Source: Streptomyces spinosus
Lineage (GTDB): Bacteria > Actinomycetota > Actinomycetes > Streptomycetales > Streptomycetaceae
Direction of reading: 5' to 3'
Assembly: GCF_020400655.1 (NCBI RefSeq)
Contig: NZ_JAINRC010000010.1
Coordinates: 286,599 to 350,598 of the forward strand
DNA: 64,000 nt
The notes beneath the pieces are model-generated. The model did no database searches. It worked only from the letters and a program-made list of their open reading frames with translations, and had not been told where the DNA came from. This document shows, in pieces, positions 15,435 through 22,294 of the stretch (the stretch's first letter is position 1; every line of letters starts with the position of its first letter). Made by a program: the position numbers and the translations under genes.

Positions 15435-15644
15435 TCACAGGTGCCTGGCCTCGCGCCGGGCGCCGCGGGTGCGGCCGGAGAGGGCGGCCCACAGCGCGTC
15501 CGGCTCGGCGGGGACGGTCCGCCCCTGCGCCCGCCACTCCGCGACGAGCCCGGCGTAGATCGGCTCCCCCGTACGGTCCATCTGGCGCAGCCGGCGGATC
15601 CGGTCCATGCGCTCCATCCGGTCCATCCAGTCCAAGCGGTTCAT
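15435..15644 (-). CDS. Small hypothetical protein with Met-Asp-Arg repeats
   Basis: This is a 69-aa protein. The N terminus MNRLDWMDRMERMDRIRRLR is a short amphipathic repeat built on M-D/E-R units, followed by a more globular tail with GEPIYAGLVAEWRAQGRTVPAEPDALWAALS. The tail pattern recurs in small Streptomyces proteins of unknown function, as I remember them. The ribosome site before ATG 15644 is poor, so the true start could be slightly different. The reading frame continues upstream into low-complexity Ala-Pro repeats that I do not consider coding. The stop lies 4 nt from the convergent prim-pol-like gene. Confidence 0.55.
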   Translation of the reverse strand: MNRLDWMDRMERMDRIRRLRQMDRTGEPIYAGLVAEWRAQGRTVPAEPDALWAALSGRTRGARREARHL

Positions 15645-15772
15645 GCCGGGGCAACGCCCGGGACCCGCCACCGGTACGCCCCGGGCCGCGCGCTCACCGG
15701 GTCGGGTGACTCCATCGCCCGAACGAGGCCTTCCGCCCGTCGGACAAGCATTACGTCGGCCGGGAGTTTCCC

Positions 15773-15807
15773 GGGCCGGGGCCGGGGCCGGGGCCGGGGC
15801 CGGGGGG
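15773..15807. repeat. GGGGCC hexanucleotide repeat tract
   Basis: Six successive G-runs separated by CC: GGG, then four GGGG runs, then GGGGGG. Four exact GGGGCC units occupy 15778-15801. The G-rich strand could form a G-quadruplex. It lies in an otherwise gene-free stretch upstream of the small gene at 15435-15644. Confidence 0.85.
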
Positions 15808-16507
15808 AGCGTGCCGCGCCCGGCGCGCGTCGTCGCTGCTCGGCTGGGCCGGTCCGGGCTCCGACGCCCGCCCCGCGCACGGTCGCCTCTCACGTGCCGG
15901 GAGTCGGCCCCCGCCGCCCACGTCCGTGCGTCTGCCGCCGGGGAGCCGTGGTCGCCGCACCGTCGGGAGTACCGGAGTGCTGTGCGCGCCGCTCACGGAA
16001 GGGCCCGCACCGGCCGCTGCACCGCCCCGTCCGTCACCGCCCCGCCCGGCCGGCCCGGCCCACCGAGCCCGTCGGACTCGGAGCCGGACGTCCGCGCCCT
16101 CTCCCCCGCCCAGACGCGCCGGATCACGCGCGAGGCGAACGTGCTGGGGGTGACCGTGGGCATCCGGACCCGAGGCGCCTGAAGGGGTGACGGTCTGCGG
16201 GCAGGCCGCCCGCGGACATGGCTCCGCCGGCGGCCTGGGGGGGGTGGCCGCCGGCGGAGACGCCGCGCCCCGGGCGGGGGGAAGGCCCTGGGCGACTCAG
16301 CAGTCGGATGCCCTGGAATCCGGGAAGTACGCGCGCGAGTCCCGGCTCATTCCCCACCGGGGACCCGCAACGGGGGGCACGGGGCCGTTGGGACTCGGCA
16401 CAGGCTGGTCGAGCCGGTCGGACTCGGCAGGCCGGGCAGGCCGGTCGAGTCGGGCAAACCGGTCAGGCCTGTCAGGCCGTTGAAACTCGGCAGGCCCGGT
16501 CGAGCCC
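15808..16507. other. Gene-free, GC-rich intergenic stretch
   Basis: About 700 nt without a convincing gene. Open frames exist in all phases because of the base composition, but they lack ribosome sites and recognisable sequence. The part from about 16409 is made of degenerate short repeats of the GGTCGAG, CAGGCC and GGTCAGG type that lead into the 17-bp tandem repeat. Confidence 0.55.
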
Positions 16508-16558
16508 GGCGGGCCCGTGAGGCCGGTGGGCCCGTGAGGCCGGCGGGCCCGTGAGGCC
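16508..16558. repeat. Three tandem 17-bp repeats downstream of the MFS gene
   Basis: The unit GGYGGGCCCGTGAGGCC occurs three times in a row (16508-16524, 16525-16541, 16542-16558), differing only at the third base (C, T, C). It begins about 100 nt beyond the MFS transporter stop (16657, minus strand). Each unit contains the palindrome GGGCCC. Confidence 0.8.
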
Positions 16559-16656
16559 GGTGGGACAAGGCGGGGGTGGGGCCGCCGGTCCCGCGGGCGC
16601 GGCGGGTGGGCGCCGCGGGCCGTCGCGTCCGGGCCCCTTCGTCGCCGTACCGTCCC

Positions 16657-18267
16657 TCACTCCGCCACGGTGGTCCTCCCGCGGCTCATCGCGGCCGCTC
16701 CCAGGAGTGCGCCCAGGACGCAGAGGGTGCCGGTGAGCGCCGCGGCGGTGTGCAGGCCGTTCATGAAAGCCTGTCCGCTGCCCTCGGTCACGGCCGCCCG
16801 GAGGGGCTTCGGCATGGTGCCGGAGACGGGGGCCACTCCCATCGCCACCGCGTCCTTGGCCTCGGCCAGCCTCCCGGCCAGGGCCCGCGGCACGCCCGCG
16901 CCGGCCAGCTCGGTCCGCAGCGTGGCGCCGACGCGGGCGCTGATGACGGACACCAGCACGGACGTGCCGAGCGCACCGCCGATCTGCAGGGTGGTGGCCT
17001 GGAGTCCGCCGGCCACACCGCCGTCCCGAACGGGCGCGTTGCCGACGATCGCGTCGGAGGAGGCGGACAGCACCATGCCGACGCCGAGGCCGAGCGCGAC
17101 GAACGGCGGCCACATGGTGGCGTACGGGGAGTCGCCGGACCAGCTCAGCATGGTGAAGCAGGCCGCCGCCTGGAGCAGCATGCCGAGCGGCATGCACAAG
17201 CGGGCTCCGAAGCGCTCGGTCAGGGCGGCGCCGAGCGGGGAGGCGATAAGCGAGGCGAGGCTCAGCGGCAGGGTGCGGACCCCTGCCTGGACCGGCGTCA
17301 GGCCGCGCACGTTCTGCAGGTAGAGCATGACGAAGAAGATCACGCCCAGCATGACGAAGAAGTTCAGGGCGGTGATGACCGTACCGACGGTCAGGTCGCG
17401 GCTGCGGAAGAGCCGCATCGGCAGCAGCGGGTGCTCGACACGGGTCTCGTGGCGGCCGAAGAGGACGAGGAGGAGCAGGCCCGCGAGGATCGCGCCCCAT
17501 GTCCCCGCGGACGCCCAGCCCCAGGTCTCGCCCTTGACGACACCGAAGACGACGCTCAGCAGGCCGAGCGCGAGCAGGACGACCCCGGTGACGTCGAAGC
17601 GGTGGTGGCCGGTCGTGTTCCTCGACTGCGGCAGCACGAACGCGCTGAAGGCGCAGGCGAGTACGCCGATGGGCAGGTTGATGTAGAACACGGACTCCCA
17701 GCTGACGTGCTCCACCAGCAGGCCGCCCACGATCGGGCCGAGCGCCGTGGAGACGGCCGAGACCATCGCCCAGATGCCCACCGCCATACCGAACCTGCGC
17801 GGCGGGAACACCGCGCGCAGCAGGCCGAGGGTGTTGGGCATGAGCAGACCGCCGAAGACTCCCTGGAGCGCGCGGAAGGCGACGACCCCGGTGATGGAGC
17901 CGGACAGGCCGATGGCGACGGAGGAGAGCGCGAATCCGGCGACGCCGGCGAGGTAGAAGGTGCGCCGGCCGAAACGGTCGCCGAGCTTGCCGCCGAGGAT
18001 GAGGGTGGCGGCGAGGGCGAGCAGGTAGGCGTTGGTGACCCACTGCAACTGGGCGGTGGACGCGTGCAGTTCGCGGCCGATCTCGGGGTTGGCGATCGCG
18101 ACGACGGATCCGTCGAGCTGGACCATGAACAGGCCGAACGCGACCGCGCAGAGGGTGAGCCAGGGGTTGGCGCGCCGCCGGGCGGCGGCGGTGACCGGCG
18201 CCGTGGGCGATCCGGAGGACGCCGGCGACGCGGGCACGGCGGAGTGATCCACGGAGGTGGACGGCAT
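16657..18267 (-). CDS. MFS drug transporter, DHA2 (EmrB/QacA) type
   Basis: This is a 536-aa integral membrane protein. ATG 18267 has GAGG 7 nt upstream. The 14-helix DHA2 layout is visible. The N terminus gives FMVQLDGSVVAIANPEIGRELHAS (motif D1 region), then GGKLGDRFGRRTFYLAG (motif A), RALQGVFGGLLMPNTLGLL (motif B) and GPIVGGLLVEHVSWESVFYINLPIG (motif C, the antiporter signature). It should export hydrophobic or cationic compounds using the proton gradient. It lies downstream of the MarR gene on the same strand, separated by a hairpin at 18388-18443, so MarR-controlled efflux is likely. The exported compound is unknown. Confidence 0.94.
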   Translation of the reverse strand: MPSTSVDHSAVPASPASSGSPTAPVTAAARRRANPWLTLCAVAFGLFMVQLDGSVVAIANPEIGRELHASTAQLQWVTNAYLLALAATLILGGKLGDRFGRRTFYLAGVAGFALSSVAIGLSGSITGVVAFRALQGVFGGLLMPNTLGLLRAVFPPRRFGMAVGIWAMVSAVSTALGPIVGGLLVEHVSWESVFYINLPIGVLACAFSAFVLPQSRNTTGHHRFDVTGVVLLALGLLSVVFGVVKGETWGWASAGTWGAILAGLLLLVLFGRHETRVEHPLLPMRLFRSRDLTVGTVITALNFFVMLGVIFFVMLYLQNVRGLTPVQAGVRTLPLSLASLIASPLGAALTERFGARLCMPLGMLLQAAACFTMLSWSGDSPYATMWPPFVALGLGVGMVLSASSDAIVGNAPVRDGGVAGGLQATTLQIGGALGTSVLVSVISARVGATLRTELAGAGVPRALAGRLAEAKDAVAMGVAPVSGTMPKPLRAAVTEGSGQAFMNGLHTAAALTGTLCVLGALLGAAAMSRGRTTVAE

Positions 18268-18387
18268 GGAGGAGCCTCGTCTGGTACGGGGATGCGGAAA
18301 GGGATGTGTGACGGACGGGAACGTCCGCGCCGGCCCGCGCTCCCGGCCGGCGACGGCACGCACGGGCGCCGGCCGGACAGGGGGCTG

Positions 18388-18443
18388 GGGTCTTCCGTCC
18401 GGATCAGGCTGGATCAGCCCGGCGTGATCGGAACGAAAGACTC
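18388..18443 (-). terminator. Long hairpin between marR and MFS genes, copy 2 of a dispersed element
   Basis: Arms 18388-18406 and 18425-18443 pair over about 19 positions with few mismatches, and the loop holds a smaller GGCT/AGCC stem. The left arm is nearly identical to that of the hairpin at 378-396. It lies 7 nt after the MarR stop codon and about 120 nt before the MFS start, so it may set how much MarR transcript reads into the transporter gene. Confidence 0.6.
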
Positions 18444-18450
18444 CGAGGGC

Positions 18451-18933
18451 TCAGCGGGCGGCGGAGCGGAGCCCGCGCGTCAGCGACTGCAGGGCGCCGA
18501 GGGCCGAGCCGAGGGCGTCCATCTCGCCCTCGGTGAGCGTCAGCAGGGCCTCCGTGAGGTGCGAGACCTGCAGGGCGCGCACCTCGCCGAGGCGCCGCCG
18601 GGCCACAGCCGTCGGATGCAGACGGACGACGCGCTTGTCGGCGCTGTCCTGCCGGCGCTCCAGCAGTCCCTGCTCGGTGAGCTGGGAGACCAGCGCGCTG
18701 ACGTTGTTGGGCTTCATCAGCAGGGCGTCGGCTGCCTCGCGGACCGTGGCGCCCTCGTGCTCGGCGACGTGGCGGAGCAGGTTGAGGTGGCCCTCGGGCG
18801 GCTTGGGGAGGGCGTAGTCACGGGCGACCAGCCGGTCCAGGGCCCGGTGCAGCGCGGGCAGGGCGTCGGCGAGCGCCGGGGCGACGCTGTCGACGTCCCG
18901 CTGACGGGCGCTGGATCCGGGCAGGGAGGACAC
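18451..18933 (-). CDS. MarR family transcriptional regulator of the adjacent efflux gene
   Basis: This is a 160-aa winged-helix regulator. The DNA-binding core is residues about 60-105 (TVREAADALLMKPNNVSALVSQLTEQGLLERRQDSADKR in outline), with the D-x-R wing DSADKRVVRL. Dimerisation helices sit at both ends. GTG 18933 has no good ribosome site; instead TATCGT lies 7 nt upstream, so translation from a leaderless mRNA is likely. Two GGTATGA-type palindromes overlap this promoter (18947-18989) and probably bind this protein. The DHA2 exporter follows on the same strand, which fits the common MarR-efflux pairing. Confidence 0.92.
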   Translation of the reverse strand: MSSLPGSSARQRDVDSVAPALADALPALHRALDRLVARDYALPKPPEGHLNLLRHVAEHEGATVREAADALLMKPNNVSALVSQLTEQGLLERRQDSADKRVVRLHPTAVARRRLGEVRALQVSHLTEALLTLTEGEMDALGSALGALQSLTRGLRSAAR

Positions 18934-18940
18934 GACCGCA

Positions 18941-18946
18941 ACGATA
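18941..18946 (-). promoter_or_regulatory. Probable -10 box of leaderless marR transcript
   Basis: On the minus strand TATCGT is followed by 7 nt and then GTG 18933. It directly abuts the palindrome at 18947-18962, so repressor bound there would occlude the promoter. Confidence 0.5.
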
Positions 18947-18989
18947 GGTATGACTTCATACCCATGTCAAACAGGTATGAAGTCATAGG
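18947..18989. promoter_or_regulatory. Two MarR-type operators in a divergent promoter
   Basis: Site 1, GGTATGACTTCATACC (18947-18962), is a perfect 16-bp palindrome. Site 2, GGTATGAAGTCATAGG (18974-18989), matches it with a changed final half-site; the centres are 27 bp apart. They lie between the marR start (18933, minus) and the YciO-like gene (19028, plus). Binding by the MarR protein is inferred from position. Confidence 0.65.
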
Positions 18990-19015
18990 TATCTGTTGCG
19001 CGCCCCGGGACGGCA

Positions 19016-19021
19016 TAAGCT
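19016..19021 (+). promoter_or_regulatory. Probable -10 box of a leaderless transcript (YciO/Sua5-like gene)
   Basis: TAAGCT is followed by exactly 6 nt and then ATG 19028. No Shine-Dalgarno is visible in the 6 nt (CGGCAG), consistent with a leaderless mRNA. Confidence 0.5.
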
Positions 19022-19027
19022 CGGCAG

Positions 19028-19648
19028 ATGGCGAAGTACTTCGACGTGCACCCCGAGAACCCGCAGCCGCGCAGCATCGGCCAGGTCGCCGACGCGGTCC
19101 GCTCGGGGGCGCTCATCGCATACCCGACCGACTCCTGTTACGCGCTCGGCTGCCGGCTGGGCAGCCGGGACGGGACGGACCGGATCCGCTCCATCCGCCG
19201 GCTGGACCACCGGCACCACTTCACCCTGATGTGCCGGGACTTCGCGCAGCTCGGCCAGTTCGTCCGGGTCGACAACGACGTGTTCCGGGCCGTGAAGGCG
19301 TCGACACCGGGCAGCTACACGTTCATCCTGCCGGCCACCCGCGAGGTGCCGCGCATGCTCCAGCACCCGAAGAAGAAGACCGTGGGCGTGCGCATCCCCG
19401 ACCACGTGGTCACCCAGGCGCTGCTGGCGGAGCTGGGCGAGCCGCTGCTGTCCAGCACGCTGCTGCTGCCGGACGAGGAGGAGCCGCTGACCCAGGGCTG
19501 GGAGATCAAGGACCGGCTCGACCACGTGGTGGACGCCGTGGTCGACTCGGGCGAATGCGGCACCGAACCGACGACGGTGGTCGACTTCTCCAGCGGCGAG
19601 GCGGTGATCGTCCGGCGGGGCGCCGGCGACACCAGCCGCTTCGAGTGA
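19028..19648 (+). CDS. Sua5/YciO/YrdC/YwlC family protein
   Basis: This is a 206-aa single-domain protein. The YrdC fold is shown by the dsRNA/nucleotide-binding pattern: AVRSGALIAYPTDSCYALGC near residue 30, RIRSIRRLDHRHHFTLMCRDF near 60, then TPGSYTFILPATREVPR and KKKTVGVRIPDHVV. Family members make threonylcarbamoyl-adenylate for the t6A base of tRNA. Proteins of this length with the His-rich RRLDHRHHFTLMC stretch belong to the YciO side of the family, whose activity is weaker and less defined. It is divergent from the marR gene and shares its promoter region, though a functional tie to efflux is unlikely. Confidence 0.9.
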   Translation: MAKYFDVHPENPQPRSIGQVADAVRSGALIAYPTDSCYALGCRLGSRDGTDRIRSIRRLDHRHHFTLMCRDFAQLGQFVRVDNDVFRAVKASTPGSYTFILPATREVPRMLQHPKKKTVGVRIPDHVVTQALLAELGEPLLSSTLLLPDEEEPLTQGWEIKDRLDHVVDAVVDSGECGTEPTTVVDFSSGEAVIVRRGAGDTSRFE

Positions 19649-20094
19649 GCGCCGGGGACACTGGTTCCCACCGGGCGGGCGTCTCGGCGGCCGCACGTGG
19701 CACGTGAACACCCGGGGCGACCGGCCCGCCGGGCGAGCCCCTGCCGCGGTGGACCGGCGCCGGGACACCAGGCGAACGCCCCGGCCCGCTGGACGCGAAC
19801 TTCCGGGGAGACCTCACGAGGCCGGCCGCGCACGCAGCGCCACCGGCACCAGGCGGGCCGTCCGAGGGTCACCGCCGCCGGCGGCCGGACCCCGCGTGCG
19901 CCCGCCCCCTCGATGCCTGCGGACATCGCGCGCACCGGCCCCGGCGCCATGCCGGCCGCGCCGCACCGCCCCGCGCGTGAGCGCCGGGGCACCGGGTGCG
20001 CCGGAGCGGATCTTGCGTGGCAGCATGACGGTAGCCGCGGCGCCGGGCAGGCATCCGCCGCCCGCGCCCATTCCCGAGGGAGGGCCTTCTCACC
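19649..20094. other. Intergenic region, no gene seen
   Basis: This 446-nt stretch between the YciO-like and dienelactone hydrolase genes has only composition-driven open frames and no recognisable protein. The GGGAGGG ribosome site of the downstream gene lies at its right end. Confidence 0.55.
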
Positions 20095-20850
20095 ATGACC
20101 GATGTCCAGGCGACCGCCGTCGACATCCCCACCGAGGACGGCGTCGCCGACGCCTACCTCGTCCATCCGGCCGACGGCCGGCCCCGTCCGGCCGTCCTCT
20201 TCTACCAGGACGCCTACGGTCTGCGGCCGTACCTGCGGTCGATGGCCGACCGGCTCGCCGGCGCCGGCTACACGGTGCTGGTGCCGAACGTGTTCTACCG
20301 CCTGGGCCGGGCACCGGTCCTCCAGCTGCCCGAGTTCATCGACCCGGACGCCGACCCGACCCTCTGGGAGCGGCTGGGCCCGATCGTGGCCGGACTGACG
20401 CCGGACCAGGTCAGGCGGGACGCGGACGCCTACCTGCGGTGGCTGGCCGACAGCCCGGTCGCGGCCGACGGCCCGGTCGCGCTGACCGGGTACTGCATGG
20501 GCGCCCGGCTCGTGCTGTGGACAGCGGGCGCCCACCCGGACCGGATCGCTGCGGGAGCCGGCTTCCACGGCGGGCGCCTCGCCGCCGACGACCCGGACAG
20601 CCCGCACCTGCAGGCTCCGGCCATCACCGCCGAGCTCTACTTCGGGCACGCCGACGAGGACCCGTCGCTGCCCCCGGAGCAGGTGGCGCGCTTCGAGGAG
20701 GCGTTGACCGCCGCCGGGGTGCGGCACACCTGCGAGGTGTACACCGGTGCCCACCACGGCTACACCCAGGCGGACACCCCGGCCTACGACCGGGAGGCCG
20801 ACGAGCGGCACTGGGCGGCGCTGCTCGGGCTGCTCAAGCGCACCTTCTGA
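20095..20850 (+). CDS. Dienelactone hydrolase family protein
   Basis: This is a 251-aa alpha/beta hydrolase. ATG 20095 has GGGAGGG upstream. The family traits are the N-terminal DGVADAYLVHPADG strand pair, the lid-side AYGLRPYLRSMADRLAGAGYTVLVPNVFYR, the nucleophile elbow GYCMGAR carrying the family's cysteine in place of serine, the acid in YFGHADEDPSLPPEQ, and His in GAHHGYTQADT. Dienelactone hydrolases open small lactones in aromatic catabolism, but Streptomyces genomes hold many family members of unknown substrate. It is monocistronic, ending at a clear terminator. Confidence 0.92.
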   Translation: MTDVQATAVDIPTEDGVADAYLVHPADGRPRPAVLFYQDAYGLRPYLRSMADRLAGAGYTVLVPNVFYRLGRAPVLQLPEFIDPDADPTLWERLGPIVAGLTPDQVRRDADAYLRWLADSPVAADGPVALTGYCMGARLVLWTAGAHPDRIAAGAGFHGGRLAADDPDSPHLQAPAITAELYFGHADEDPSLPPEQVARFEEALTAAGVRHTCEVYTGAHHGYTQADTPAYDREADERHWAALLGLLKRTF

Positions 20851-20878
20851 CCCCGTTCCGACCACTTTCTGACGCCGG

Positions 20879-20910
20879 GCCCGGCGCCCTCCCGACGGCG
20901 GGCGCCGGGC
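20879..20910 (+). terminator. Terminator hairpin after the dienelactone hydrolase gene
   Basis: GCCCGGCGCCC at 20879-20889 pairs perfectly with GGGCGCCGGGC at 20900-20910 (11-bp stem, 10-nt loop), 29 nt after the stop codon and just before the glucanase promoter. Confidence 0.65.
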
Positions 20911-20927
20911 GGATCTTGTCCATGTTC

Positions 20928-20969
20928 TTGACATGCACTCGTCTCAGCATGAATGTGAGAGCGCTCTCA
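20928..20969 (+). promoter_or_regulatory. GH64 promoter overlapped by a LacI-type 14-bp palindrome
   Basis: TTGACA (20928-20933), a 17-bp spacer and GAATGT (20951-20956) form a promoter. The perfect palindrome TGAGAGCGCTCTCA lies at 20956-20969, across the expected transcription start. It differs from the cellobiose-responsive CebR/CelR box TGGGAGCGCTCCCA only by one symmetric base pair. Control by a LacI-family sugar repressor is inferred. Confidence 0.7.
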
Positions 20970-21020
20970 AGCAGGTACGGACCAGTTCCGTACGACCCCG
21001 ACCCCACACGGAGGTGGAGA

Positions 21021-22235
21021 GTGCTCCACAGGCCCACCCGTCGCGCGCTTCCCCGGCGCGCGCTCCCCCTGGCCGCCGCCGCGGCGCTGCTCGGCGGACT
21101 GCTCGGCCTCGGCGCACCCCAGCGCGCCGACGCCGCCGTCCCCGACACCATCCCACTGAAGATCACGAACAACTCGGGTCGTTCCGAGCCGGTGTACATC
21201 TACGACCTCGGCACCCAGCTGTCCTCGGGACGGCAGGGCTGGGCCGACGCGAGCGGCGCCTTCCACGCCTGGCCGGCGGGCGGCAATCCGCCGACCCCCG
21301 CACCGGACGCGGCGATACCCGGCCCGGCCGCCGGGCAGTCCACGACCATCCGCATCCCCAAGTTCTCCGGCCGCATCTACTTCTCGTACGGCCAGAAGCT
21401 CGACTTCAGGCTCACTACCGGCGGACTGGTGCAGCCGGCCGTCCAGAACCCGTCCGACCCCAACCGGAACATCCTCTTCAACTGGTCGGAGTACACGCTC
21501 AACGACTCCGGGCTGTGGCTCAACAGCACCCAGGTGGACATGTTCTCGGCGCCGTACGCGGTCGGGGTGCAGCGGGCCGACGGCAGCGTCGCCACCACCG
21601 GGCACCTGAAGTCCGGCGGCTGGAACGGCTTCTTCAGCACGCTCCGCGCGCAGCCGGGCGGCTGGGCGGGCCTGATCCAGACCCGCCCCGACGGCACCGT
21701 GCTGCGCGCGCTGTCCCCGCTGTACGGGGTGGAGACCGGTGCTCTGCCGGCGAACGTGATGGACGACTACATCGGCCGGGTCTGGCAGAAGTACACGACC
21801 TCGACGCTGACCGTCACGCCGTTCGCGGACCAGCCGGGCACCAAGTACTACGGCCGTGTCTCCGGGAACGTCATGAACTTCACCAACTCCTCCGGCGCGG
21901 TCGTCACCAGCTTCCAGAAGCCCGACGCGGCCAGCGTCTTCGGCTGCCACAAGCTGCTGGACGCGCCCAACGACAACGTCCGCGGGCCCATCTCGCGCAC
22001 GCTGTGCGCCGGTTTCAACCGGTCGACGCTGCTGGTGAACCCCAGCCAGCCGGACACCACGACGGCGAACTTCTACCGGGACGCGGTGACCAACCACTAC
22101 GCGCGCGCGATCCACGCGCAGACGGCCGACGGGAAGGCGTACGCGTTCGCCTTCGACGACGTCGGCAACCAGGAGTCGCTGGTGCACGACGGCAATCCGC
22201 AGCAGGCGTATCTGACGCTCGATCCGCTGAGCTGA
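21021..22235 (+). CDS. Secreted glycoside hydrolase family 64 beta-1,3-glucanase
   Basis: This is a 404-aa exported enzyme. GTG 21021 lies 6 nt after GGAGG and gives an N terminus with a basic stretch (LHRPTRRALPRRALP), a hydrophobic core, and cleavage near RADAAVPD. The frame stays open far upstream but without a better start. The mature part shows the GH64 thaumatin-like pattern: IPLKITNNSGRSEPVYIYDLGTQ, FSGRIYFSYGQKLDFRL, ILFNWSEYTLNDSGLWLNSTQVDMFSAPYAVG, and later VFGCHKLLDAPNDN. GH64 enzymes release oligosaccharides, typically laminaripentaose, from beta-1,3-glucan such as fungal cell walls. The LacI-type operator at its promoter suggests induction by a sugar. Confidence 0.93.
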   Translation: MLHRPTRRALPRRALPLAAAAALLGGLLGLGAPQRADAAVPDTIPLKITNNSGRSEPVYIYDLGTQLSSGRQGWADASGAFHAWPAGGNPPTPAPDAAIPGPAAGQSTTIRIPKFSGRIYFSYGQKLDFRLTTGGLVQPAVQNPSDPNRNILFNWSEYTLNDSGLWLNSTQVDMFSAPYAVGVQRADGSVATTGHLKSGGWNGFFSTLRAQPGGWAGLIQTRPDGTVLRALSPLYGVETGALPANVMDDYIGRVWQKYTTSTLTVTPFADQPGTKYYGRVSGNVMNFTNSSGAVVTSFQKPDAASVFGCHKLLDAPNDNVRGPISRTLCAGFNRSTLLVNPSQPDTTTANFYRDAVTNHYARAIHAQTADGKAYAFAFDDVGNQESLVHDGNPQQAYLTLDPLS

Positions 22236-22243
22236 CACGCGAA

Positions 22244-22277
22244 CGGTCCCGCACCCGGACGGCCGGGTGCGGGACCG
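22244..22277. terminator. Bidirectional terminator between convergent GH64 and M4 protease genes
   Basis: A perfect 15-bp stem (22244-22258 with 22263-22277) closes on the loop ACGG. It sits in the 59-nt gap between the two convergent stop codons and can serve both transcripts. Confidence 0.8.
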
Positions 22278-22294
22278 CTGTCGTCGGTGCCGGA

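Noticed and set aside
16347..16568. Collagen-like GLTG repeats encoded on the minus strand
   Set aside because: These are only the translation of the short DNA repeats in a frame without ribosome site or protein-like composition.
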